NCBI GenBank assembly: GCA_948567375.1
Contig: OX419759.1
Coordinates: 9,950,744-10,014,743 of the forward strand
DNA: 64,000 bases
Reading direction: 5' to 3'
Source: Lunularia cruciata
Taxonomy: Eukaryota > Streptophyta > Marchantiopsida > Lunulariales > Lunulariaceae
Below are positions 32,894-41,134 of the stretch, in pieces (position 1 is the stretch's first letter; each line of letters opens with the position of its first letter). The notes under the pieces were generated by a model that had not been told where the DNA came from, searched no databases, and saw only the letters and a program-made list of their open reading frames with translations. The position numbers and the translations under genes are program-made.

Positions 32894-34501
32894 TCAAACT
32901 TGTTGCTTGTTTGCCATGCTCACCACAAATGTTGAAGCTCTTGAGGGTATCATACCCAACTTCTTCATCAACCTTTCTGACATGGCATTCACTGCTGATC
33001 CTCCATCAACCAATGCATCCTTGATGTTGTGACCATTCACTCTCACATCAATCTTGGAGGCATATTCACAAGCTTCCCATGGTGCTGGCTTGGCATCCAC
33101 CACCCCCATTGATATTGGAACTTTTGCCTTCTTCTTCTTCTTGCTCCTTGTAGAACTCAAACCACCTCTAAGCTCCTTTCTCAAGGTAGGGTTCAAAGCA
33201 ATTAATTGGCCCACTGTGATGTTAGCCTTGTGACTACCAACATCCTCCAACACATTGTAGTTCCATTGTTGCTTGGAGATCAAGAAGTCCTCCATCCCCA
33301 ACTTCTTCCTTGGAGTCTTTGTTGTTGATGGTGTTGAGGTGCGAGTGCTCCTAGTAGACATAGGAGTATCCTTGCTTGAAGTAAATCCTTGAGAAGAGTG
33401 AACATCCTCTGCAAAACGAGCTCTCTTCTTCTCTTGTGCCAAAAGCTCCAAATTAGGACCCTTGGAGTTTGAGCACTCTCCCTTCTCATACTTGCTCTCA
33501 ACCACATCTATGGATGCTATCCCCTTACCTTTGTTGGGATTAGGAGCCACTTGGGTTTCACTACCTCCCTCTTTCCCTCTATTGGCTCCCTCATAACCCC
33601 TTCCTCCATGGTAAGTGGAATTTGGGCAATTCCTTTGGATATGGCCTCTTCCCCCACAACCAAAACAATTTCTATCATTGAAATTGTTGGCTGGTTGGCC
33701 TCCTCTATATGGATGGTTTCCATAACTCCTAGGCCCTCTCCCTACATTCTGATCCACCTCTCTCTTCTCCCATAATTGCACCACATTGATCTTGAGATCC
33801 GCAAGTTGTTCTGTGATGGTTTGGAGTGGATCTTTTGGTGGAGGTGCAAGAACTGGAGCAACTACTACTTGTGGTGCAACCCTTGTCACCAAAGTATCAG
33901 AAGTTCCACCATACTTGTAGCCTTGAGGAGGATGCACAACCTCCTTCACCACCAAATCACTTTCATCCCCTTCCAAACTCTCCTCCATACGAATTGCGAT
34001 CTTGATAGCTTCAACCTTGGAAGAAGGTTTCTCATATCTCACCTTGCTTCTAATTTGTGGTCTCAATCCTCCCACAAAATTCTTGGTGAGCATGGCCCCT
34101 ATGCCAATCATTGTAGTCTCCACATCATCCCCACCCTTCCTCAACACTATGCGAAATCTGGACTCCAATTTTTCCACTCTTTCCACATAGACTCTCACTT
34201 TCTCTCCATCTCCTTGCTTGAGAAATGTAACCTCACTCATCAATCTCTCATAACTCTCATCAGGAAGAAAGTTCTCAATGAGTGCTGAAGTCAAAGTCTC
34301 CCAAGACTCCTCTTCCCCCTCTCTCTTTTGGTATTCTGACTCATACCATGTAAGTGCTGCATCCTCAAAGAAATCTGGTAATAATGAGGCCCACTCATTC
34401 TTCCTCCTCTCATTGTTTCCTATGCAAGCTCTCTTGAAGTCTCTCACAAAGGCCTCCACATCTTCTCCATCCTTGCCAAAGAAAACCGGAAGTTTCCCCA
34501 T
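32894..34501 (-). CDS. A3 gag and protease N-terminal part
   Basis: Starts at a true ATG (MGKLPVFFGKDGEDVEAF) and runs 535 codons. The gag core is at residues 1-180 (LTWYESEYQKREGEE; FLKQGDGEKVRVYVERVEKL), with a Pro-rich stretch next. The nucleocapsid knuckle CFGCGGRGHIQRNC follows at about residues 270-285. A Lys/Ser-rich linker leads to the retropepsin active-site region DALVDGGSAVNAMSERL near residue 495, where the usual D-S/T-G reads D-G-G in A2, A3 and A4 alike. It stops at TGA after NKQQV; A4 has CGA (Arg) at that codon. Gag assembles particles. Protease cleaves the polyprotein. Confidence 0.9.
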   Translation of the reverse strand: MGKLPVFFGKDGEDVEAFVRDFKRACIGNNERRKNEWASLLPDFFEDAALTWYESEYQKREGEEESWETLTSALIENFLPDESYERLMSEVTFLKQGDGEKVRVYVERVEKLESRFRIVLRKGGDDVETTMIGIGAMLTKNFVGGLRPQIRSKVRYEKPSSKVEAIKIAIRMEESLEGDESDLVVKEVVHPPQGYKYGGTSDTLVTRVAPQVVVAPVLAPPPKDPLQTITEQLADLKINVVQLWEKREVDQNVGRGPRSYGNHPYRGGQPANNFNDRNCFGCGGRGHIQRNCPNSTYHGGRGYEGANRGKEGGSETQVAPNPNKGKGIASIDVVESKYEKGECSNSKGPNLELLAQEKKRARFAEDVHSSQGFTSSKDTPMSTRSTRTSTPSTTKTPRKKLGMEDFLISKQQWNYNVLEDVGSHKANITVGQLIALNPTLRKELRGGLSSTRSKKKKKAKVPISMGVVDAKPAPWEACEYASKIDVRVNGHNIKDALVDGGSAVNAMSERLMKKLGMIPSRASTFVVSMANKQQV

Positions 34502-34742
34502 CTTAACCCCTCACTATCTTTCTTTTCTCTCAATTTTTTTTTTTTTTTCCTCTTTTCTTTTCTCTCACTCTATTACTAATAGAGTATATACATGACTAAC
34601 ACCATCTGAGAATAATCCACTCTAGGGAACACAAAAGGTTCAGGTTGCTCCAAGATTTCTATAGCAACATCAAATCCTAGAGTGCATATTAATCTAACTC
34701 TCATGGATAGTTTATCCATAAGTTGAAAGATTATCTCCATCA

Positions 34743-35216
34743 CTAATCTTGAGAACTAGCTGATGAAGGTGGTAGTATTTCTGTAGCTGTACTAAGACTC
34801 TCTCCAAGATCCTTCACCAAAGTTTCCAAAAGTGCTTTTACTCCACTACACTCATGTCCTTTTGGAAGTCCTTCAACTCCACAAACCTCACACAACTCCT
34901 TGGTCTTAGATCTTCTCCCTCCCAATCTTGGTGAAGAAGGTCCAACATGCAAACCCAAGTCAAGTAAGCCTCTCCTTTCCCTCAATCTCTTGCTCTCAAA
35001 GGTCAATGGACATGAACTTGCCTTATGTCCCTTCTCTCCACATAGAAAGCACTTAGACTCACTCTTTCCTCCAAGTGGTGTAGGTTTTTGGATCCTCTCA
35101 ATACTCTCTTCAAATTCTATTGTAAACTCTCTTTTCCTCAAATCCACCCCTACAATCACCTCAAACCCTTGGGGAACCTTGCATAATCTCAATTTCCACT
35201 CTTGATGACTCTCCAT
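34743..35216 (-). CDS. Family A zinc-finger leader ORF (ORF1), A3 copy
   Basis: 157 codons from ATG at 35216 (MESHQEWKLRL) to QD-stop. Two Cys/His motifs are visible: a CX2CX4HX4C knuckle (CFLCGEKGHKASSC) at about residues 57-70 and CEVCGVEGLPKGHEC at about 107-121, with a basic Arg-rich stretch between them (KRLRERRGLL; GGRRSKTKELC). It sits between the primer-binding site and gag, is shared by A1 and A2, and has been deleted from A4. The extra knuckle suggests a nucleic-acid-binding accessory protein or a duplicated nucleocapsid. The A2 copy shows a longer open N-terminus, so 35216 may not be the ancestral start. I do not recognise the family. Confidence 0.6.
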   Translation of the reverse strand: MESHQEWKLRLCKVPQGFEVIVGVDLRKREFTIEFEESIERIQKPTPLGGKSESKCFLCGEKGHKASSCPLTFESKRLRERRGLLDLGLHVGPSSPRLGGRRSKTKELCEVCGVEGLPKGHECSGVKALLETLVKDLGESLSTATEILPPSSASSQD

Positions 35217-35240
35217 GTTCCCCAAGATGAATCTAAACAC

Positions 35241-35864
35241 TCAAACATGCTTTTTGTTGATCTCAAACTTCTCATGCATGAGATCTCCACTCTGCAGAAT
35301 TGACCCTTCCTCACAATGTCACTTAAATCTCCCAACTAATATGTCACAGTCCTCTGAAATTTTCCACACTTGATCACAACTCTAGGGCGTCCCTCCCTGC
35401 AAAATTTTAGATCTTTTCATCGAGCCATTTGGCCTAGACACCTTTCTATTCAGCACCCATATTTCAGATTTGGTCTGAAAACCACCCCCCTCACTTCAAA
35501 AACTCATAACGCACTGCGCAAAAATGATCTCTCTCTAATTTTTGTGGCACCAGGTAGGATACAATGCACTGAATTTTCTTGGAAATTTTCAGGACAATTC
35601 ACTAAACATTGAAGAAATGGCAGACTCTGTACAATTTTCAAGAGAGCATGCAGTTGCGGGAGCACTTTACCCTATCAACTTTCAAAAATTCTAGCCCAGT
35701 GCGCATAGAAGCTCTCTCAATAATTTCAAGTGTGCTAACTGAAAGATAACCCAAGCTATCATGTGTAGAAATCTCAAGTCCAGATCTCAAACTTGAGATT
35801 TTGCCCAAAATCACCTTAATCCCCAAAATCTGCAATCCACCTCACACAATCTCTCCAATTCCTC
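35241..35864 (-). other. A3 leader between small ORF and ORF1
   Basis: Holds a frame at 35835-35638 (ILGKISSLRSGLEISTHDSL; MRTGLEFLKVDRVKCSRNC) that A2 and A4 keep with similar wording. It was probably coding once, perhaps joined to the small ORF upstream and ORF1 downstream. In A3 it has stops and no usable start. Confidence 0.45.
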
Positions 35865-36035
35865 TCATGTGTACAAGATGTACAAAATCACCTCAAAGAC
35901 ATCATAATGAACTACAGGGTATACAAATGGATCTTGGTTCTCTAACATAAGTTCAGCCCTCTCCTCTCCTAATGTTCTCTCCAAGTGAGCTCTCATAGCC
36001 TCCTTCTGCCTAATGTAGAATTGGACGCGGAACAT
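35865..36035 (-). CDS. Small leader ORF of family A, A3 copy
   Basis: ATG at 36035 gives MFRVQFYIRQKEAMRAHLER and ends at TGA after ILYILYT, 56 codons. In A1 that codon is TGG and the frame continues 17 residues, so this is a shortened copy. Its proximity to the primer-binding site (19 bases) and its conservation in A1 and A4 suggest that the peptide or its translation matters to the element. No known domain. Confidence 0.4.
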   Translation of the reverse strand: MFRVQFYIRQKEAMRAHLERTLGEERAELMLENQDPFVYPVVHYDVFEVILYILYT

Positions 36036-36053
36036 TATCTTGCCTTCTAGAGA

Positions 36054-36072
36054 GGTCCCGGCAACGGGACCA
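36054..36072 (-). other. Primer-binding site of A3
   Basis: Minus-strand TGGTCCCGTTGCCGGGACC begins four bases after the 5' LTR. This is the cleanest family A copy. It is related to but not identical with the TGGCGCCGTTGCCGGGGA sites of Tat/Athila-type elements, so the priming tRNA is unassigned. Confidence 0.75.
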
Positions 36073-36076
36073 AAAA

Positions 36077-36768
36077 TGTGAGCCGGCCTGTCTCTCACTC
36101 AGGATGAACCTCTGATGGCTATTATGGTAGCGCACCATGGACTAAGAAGGCAAGGAACCCCAACTCCATCATACTCCTCCAAGGCTAACACTCCAAGACT
36201 CAAGACATTGCTCACTAGAGAACTCAATGAGAGAGAGATAGTTGCAAATGAAAGGATGATGAGTACCTCCTCACTCCTTGTTTATATACTTGTGAAATAG
36301 TTACGTACCAAAGTTACTAATTACCGTAGTAACTCAAGTTACTAGACTAAAAGTCAAGTAAAGTCAAAAAGTAGAAAGGAATATCCATTCACATGGGCAT
36401 ATTCCCCTAAGCATGTGGTCTTATCTTGACCCAACCACTAAAGCAAGGATTCCTTCACATGGGCTATCCTTGGACTAAAGAAGAATCCAAAACAAAAAGG
36501 CTTGCGGGCCCAAGAGTTCTCAACTCTTTCCCCAAAGCCAAACACCTAGGAATAATACCAAGTCAACACACTAAAATCCAAAATAGTGGTGCTCATCTTT
36601 TCTACTTCCTCTAAAGTAAGGTCCCATCTATCTTAGCTATGACTAACTTTAGCTAACCATGACTAATATAGAACCATCCTTTATCTCTATATAAATAATA
36701 TCTCTTAAGTACTTGTAATACCAAGCTAAATATCACAATACCACACACATGCACAAATGGGTGTTACA
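36077..36768 (-). repeat. A3 5' LTR
   Basis: 692 bp, same termini as the 3' LTR. On the minus strand the TATA-like AGTATATAAACAAGG lies about 190 bases before the LTR end. Confidence 0.97.
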
Positions 36769-36772
36769 GAGC

Positions 36773-37535
36773 ATCATTCAATGTTCCCATGCCACAATTA
36801 CACCCATTACCTATCATGGGATTGGGTTACCGTTGGAGTTTGGATTTTGTTGGACCTTTACCATTGACTATGAGACATCATCTGTATGTTTTGGTGATGG
36901 TGGAGCACTTCTCCAAGTGGATTGAGTTGGTGGCACTACTTGACAAGTCTAGTGAAGGGACAACTTACTCGTTCTTGGATCAAATTCTTAGTCATTTTGG
37001 TGCACCAGCTGAGGTTTTGACTGATCAAGGTATAGAGTTATTGGGGGAGTTTCAGGTCTTGAATGACAAGGCTTTGATTGATCATCATACTACATCCCAA
37101 GATCACCCTGAAGCAGATGGCTTAGCAGATAGAGTGGTTCAGACAATGAATAGAGGATTGCAAAAGTATGGTTTGCAGAGAGGCCACTTGGGAGATTGGG
37201 ATCTCTCGTTACTTTGGTTGGCCATGGGCTATTGGTTCAGCCGGCAAGCCTCCTTAGCATCCTTCTTTCCTTACTTTCTACTCTATGGACAAGATCCAAA
37301 TTTACCTGATGCCATTCGTCAAAATGCTACTCTAGTTTTGGACTTGGATAACCCCGATGTATGGATGAGCACATGTTCTCAACGGGCAGAGATCTTTCGG
37401 AGAGTGATGCTGATGGTCTTTGAGAACTTGGTGATTGCTCAGCATAGAGATACTTTATGTTATGCTACCATTCAAGGAGGAGATTATAGACCCTCAATCC
37501 GTCGATTTCATCCAAGAGACTATGTATATTTATAG
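36773..37535 (+). pseudogene. Element P integrase core and C-terminal region
   Basis: Continues the integrase interrupted by A3. YRWSLDFVGPLPLTMRHHLY carries the first Asp and EVLTDQGIELLGEF the second. HPEADGLADRVVQTMNRGL has Asp where the third catalytic residue (Glu in GLAERVVQT-type motifs) is expected. YFLLYGQDPNLPDAI ends the core. RFHPRDYVYL, an integrase C-terminal motif, precedes a TAG. The Glu-to-Asp change and stops suggest an inactive copy. Confidence 0.85.
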
Positions 37536-37882
37536 CAGACATCACCAACAACACTTGATGTTTTGACAAGCCGCACTATCTTGAGAGTGCGTGAGGTTTT
37601 CCCATCTGAAGTCCCTTGTGTTAGAAGTACATGATGGTGTTTTTTGGAAGGATCATATGCGCAATTGTGCGCCATGCCACCTCCCAAAAATTGATGGTAC
37701 TATGGACCCAAGCTTGGCACTTGTACGTGCAGGCTTGAGATGTATGTTATGTGGCTCTTTTGGTGGAGCTACTACTATGTTAATGTGTGATAGCTGTTTG
37801 AGAGGATGGCATATGGCATGTATGACTCCTCCCCTCACAGTGGTTCCTCAAGGATAGTGGTTATGTCCTAGATGTACTTGAT
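37536..37882 (+). pseudogene. PHD finger at the C-terminus of element P pol
   Basis: After the DYVYL stop and a short frameshift, the frame reads HMRNCAPCHLPKIDGTMDP and then CMLCGSFGGATTMLMCDSC, GWHMAC and, after one TAG, WLCPRC. This matches the Cys4-His-Cys3 pattern of a PHD finger: CX2C, X11, CX2C, X4, HX2C, then CX2C, with the typical Trp before the last pair. PHD fingers read histone H3 tails, so this one would be expected to steer integration to particular chromatin, as chromodomains do in chromoviruses. One CAG-to-TAG-like stop truncates it here. No other protein family I know fits the spacing better. Confidence 0.8.
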
Positions 37883-38042
37883 CTATAGCTAGTTCATTCT
37901 TTATATGGTATAGATTGCAGACAAGCGACTAATAATGGGGCTCCATAGCACCCGGCCTCTTGATCTTTGCCCATCATAAGGTATACCATATACTTGGAGT
38001 AGATGGCTTTTTGGAGTTAGAGGGACCTAACCGCCAGCTAGG
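37883..38042 (+). other. Element P 3' non-coding region
   Basis: Short stretch between the PHD finger and a B-type LTR end. No clear polypurine tract is seen, because the start of the LTR is missing. Confidence 0.4.
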
Positions 38043-38155
38043 GATGCAATTATGGTACTTTAGAGTCTATGTATGACTTATGTGTGAGTTGTGCTTCTAT
38101 AGTGTATGATGTTGACAGCAATGTATGTTGTATAGCAATGTATATACGCATGACA
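38043..38155 (+). repeat. B-family LTR 3'-end fragment
   Basis: The last 110 or so bases of the B LTR (TTTAGAGTCTATGTATGAC through CGCATGACA). It is followed after two bases by a second, complete B LTR. This is exactly the portion missing from the B LTR at 12684-16970. Confidence 0.8.
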
Positions 38156-38157
38156 AC

Positions 38158-38732
38158 TATCACACCATATGTATTGTCGCATCTAGATTGCTTGGCCACT
38201 AGAGTTACAGTGATAGAAGTTAGAGTTATGTCAACAAATTCTTAGAGGTTACTTTCCAACAGTCAGATTTTGTGTTTGGGGTACTTCACGGTGGAGCCCA
38301 TCGTCACTTTGCACTATTTTCACCGTCAAGTGTGCCGTCAGTGGGACCGTTAGGGTTTTAGACCTAGCTCAAGTCCAGGGGTATACTTTTGAAGTGCAGC
38401 TCTAGAGAGCTCACTTCTCTGATGTTGAGCCTTCAAGTTCCTGGCTATGGTGGACAGAGGCCGGCGAGCATCACCTGGATTCTCTTAGCTAGAGTGGGTG
38501 TAGCTTAATTGTAATCAAGTTGTTGGCAGTTTATAGAGTGACAAATCAAGTTCTGATCTGAGTTGAGTTGAGTTGAGTTGAGTTGAGAGTGGTAAAAAAT
38601 CTGATTATTATGGTACTTTAGAGTCTATGTATGACTTATGTGTGACTTGTGCTTCTATAGTGTATGATGTTGACAACGATGTATGTTGTTGACAATGATG
38701 TATGTTGTGTAGCAATGTATATCCGCTTGACA
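38158..38732 (+). repeat. B-family LTR, complete
   Basis: 575 bp from TATCACACC (TG mutated to TA) to CGCTTGACA. It is longer than the copy at 25131 because of a (GAGTT)5 run at 38561-38588 and a duplicated GATGTATGTTGT segment near 38678-38710. C-family LTR sequence begins immediately at 38733. It probably is the 3' LTR of an element that had inserted into that C LTR, but the other side is not in the expected place. Confidence 0.8.
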
Positions 38733-40444
38733 CGGAGGAGGAGCAATACATATTGCAGATAAGGAGCAATGATGAGTACTATGTGTAAACAAGGCACAGT
38801 GTGCAGTTGAAGGTAAACACTCCAAAGTCAAAGAAGAGGAGTCGACAAGGCAAAGAAGAAGAAGCGGCAACAAGACCTCAAAAGACAAGGAAAGTAAACC
38901 CGAGGAGAGGATTGGTGGTAATTGCATCATTGGAGGAGGAGTCAAAAGGAGAAGCCAAGTGCAAGGAAGAAGACTTGGACAAGGAAGAAGAACCCAAATT
39001 CACATTGCAAAAGTGGGGAAATGAGCAGCGAGAGTGAAGATGGAGGGGAGATGCAATTGGTACCCGAGGAGGACAAAGGAAAGGTGGAAATAGAAGAAGA
39101 ATGTAACCTGCACGTAGAAGAAGAAGTTCCAAAGCAGGAGGAGAAGAGGGTGACCATTCAATGAGGAGTTCTCTCCAGAAGGAAGGCAAAGTATGAAGCA
39201 GGACCAAGTAAGGTAAGAGAAGTGTAGAGTGGAAGTTCAAGGAGCAAAGAATCCATCCCAATAACGCGATTGTGGCTGAGAAGGTGAGTGTCAAGTGAAG
39301 AAGAGGCAAAGAAGGAGAAAAGTCCGCAAGTCAAGATAGCTCAAGTGGAGGAGTAGAGTATCTGTGGGAGATTGTGTGCCCATTGTTAGTAAAGTTGGAG
39401 AACAAGAAGAAGGAGATACAATTGAAGTGTCTGGAGATGACGACTCTATTGCAGTTGGCAGCACAATTAGAGGAAGAGAAATTGGAGTTGAAGAAGAGTA
39501 TCACCTAAGGTGAAGAAGAGAGGGAAGTACTACAAGAAGATGCAATAGTACAAAATCAAGTAGTTGAAAACTTGAAGGGAGAAGTGTGGAGTAGAGAAAG
39601 AATCATAGCAAGGGAATGGCGGATAGCAGAGTATGAAATCTTGAAACAAGTGTTTGCTAATTCTCAATTAGAAATTATTCGTGCTATGGCAAGGGTAGTA
39701 GAGAAGGAGCAAGAGCTTGATAGAGTGATGGGGAGTGTAGAAGAAAAAAAGTAGCTTTGGCAAAGGAAGTTGACCGTGAGGTAAAGAGAAGAAGAAAGAC
39801 TGAGAGAGTAATCTAGAGGAGAAGATTGTGCAAAAGGAGAAGGAAAAGGACACAATGAAAGCCGAGTTCAAGGCAAAATTGGCAATGTATAGGGAAGATT
39901 GGCTTGCAGATCAATGACGGGAGAGAAGAATGAGACTTGAGCCATTGAAGGTGATTGTAACAGAGATGAATGTGATGTTGAGTATAGAAGTTAATGTCTG
40001 GATTGAAGAAACAAGATTGCACGAGTTGAAGCTGTTAGTGCAAGAGACAAGGAGGAGAAATACAAAGGATAAAGATTTGAATGCCTTGCTAATTAGTCTC
40101 AGAACTCATATAGATATGAAGATATTAGAAGTAGAAGATAATATCACGATTAGATTAGACTTGGTAAAATTAGAGATAAATAAACTTTGGAAGGATGTAA
40201 GAGCAAAACCCAAAGTAGATGACATAAGAGTATAAATATCTTTGGAGTTACTAGAGGAGATGTTAGAGAAGAGTGGGTTGGTAGATAATGGGTTTAATAG
40301 AATACTTACTAGTGTAATTGCAGATATGAGTGAAGAAATAGTAGAAATAGTGAAGGATCTAGTGGGATCACAAAGACCTGAGGATAGAGTAGTATGTGAA
40401 GTTACTTCTAGATTGGAAGTCAAGGAAGAAGTAGACATCGGATC
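38733..40444 (+). repeat. C-family LTR fragment (middle part)
   Basis: Corresponds to 14122-15862 of the C solo LTR at 12872. The left end is cut by the B LTR and the right end by A4. The LTR-encoded protein is present from the end of its globular domain to its acidic tail, with a frameshift and several stops (for example ERIIAREWRIAEYEILKQ, then ETRLHELKLLVQETRRRN). It may be a remnant of the 5' LTR of element G, whose internal sequence resumes at 59680. Confidence 0.8.
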
Positions 40445-41134
40445 TATGAGCCGTCCTGTCTCTCACTCAAGATGAACCTATGATGGCTATTATGGTAGCG
40501 CACCATGGACTAAGAAGGCAAGGAACCCCAACTCCATCATACTCCTCCAAGGCTAACACTCCAAGACTCAAGACATTGCTCACTAGAGAACTCAATGAGA
40601 GAGAGATAGTTGTAAATGAAAGGATGTTGAGTACTTCCTCATCCCTTGTTTATATACTTGTGAAATTGTTACATACCAAAGTTACTAATTACTCGAGTAA
40701 CTCAAGTTACTAGGCTAAAAGTCAAGTAAAGTCAAAATGTAGAAAGGAATATCCATTCACATGGGCATATTCCACTAGCATGTGCTCTTATCTTGACCCA
40801 ACCACTAAGTCAAGGATTCCTTTGCATAGGCTATACTTGCACTAAAGAAGAATCCAAAACTAAAAAGTTTGCGGGCCAAGATTTCTCATCTCTTTCCTCA
40901 AAGCCAAACACCTAGGAATAATACCAAGTCAACACATTAGAATCCAAAACAATGGTGCTCATCTTTTCTACTTCCTCTCAAGTAAGGTCCCCTCTATCTT
41001 AGCTATGACTAACTTTAGCTAACCATGACTAATATATAACCATCCTTTATCTCTATATAAATAATATCTCTCAAGTACTTGCAATACTAAGCTAAATATC
41101 ACAATACCACACACATGCACAAATGGGTGTTACA
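40445..41134 (-). repeat. A4 3' LTR
   Basis: 690 bp, TATGAGCCGTCC to GGGTGTTACA on plus; clearly more diverged from the A3 LTRs than those are from each other. The polypurine tract sequence follows at 41135. Confidence 0.93.

Larger units (their letters stand above)
28944..36768 (-). mobile_element. Family A full-length element A3, recent insertion
   Basis: 7825 bp, with two 692-bp LTRs that differ at one base (near 29423 versus 36555), flanked by GAGC at 28940-28943 and 36769-36772. In minus-strand order: 5' LTR, primer-binding site, small leader ORF, zinc-finger ORF1, gag-protease, RT-RNase H-integrase, polypurine tract and 3' LTR. All pol motifs are present, but the gag-pol frame is stopped at three single codons. 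LTR identity marks it as the youngest datable insertion in the window. There is no chromodomain; integrase ends just after a GPY/F-type module. Confidence 0.95.
27917..38155 (+). mobile_element. Element P: Ty3/gypsy with PHD finger, split by A3
   Basis: The visible parts are 27917-28943 (RNase H and integrase zinc finger) and 36773-38155 (integrase core, C-terminal region, PHD finger, 3' non-coding and a remnant of a B-family LTR end). A3 occupies 28944-36768 with GAGC duplicated on both sides, and the coding frame continues across it (CDQVRA, then the core after MPQLHPL). Gag, protease and most of RT are missing on the left, where A2's LTR abuts. A B-type LTR end at 38043-38155 suggests that B is the LTR of this family. 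The coding region holds stops and substituted catalytic residues. Confidence 0.8.

Noticed and set aside
36077-36098. Leader frame starting inside the A3 LTR and crossing the primer-binding site
   Set aside because: There is no ATG in the LTR part (the apparent start is GTG). The first ATG lies after the primer-binding site at 36035.
40441-40444. A matching target-site duplication for A4
   Set aside because: GATC versus GGCC match at only two of four bases and the flanking contexts differ.
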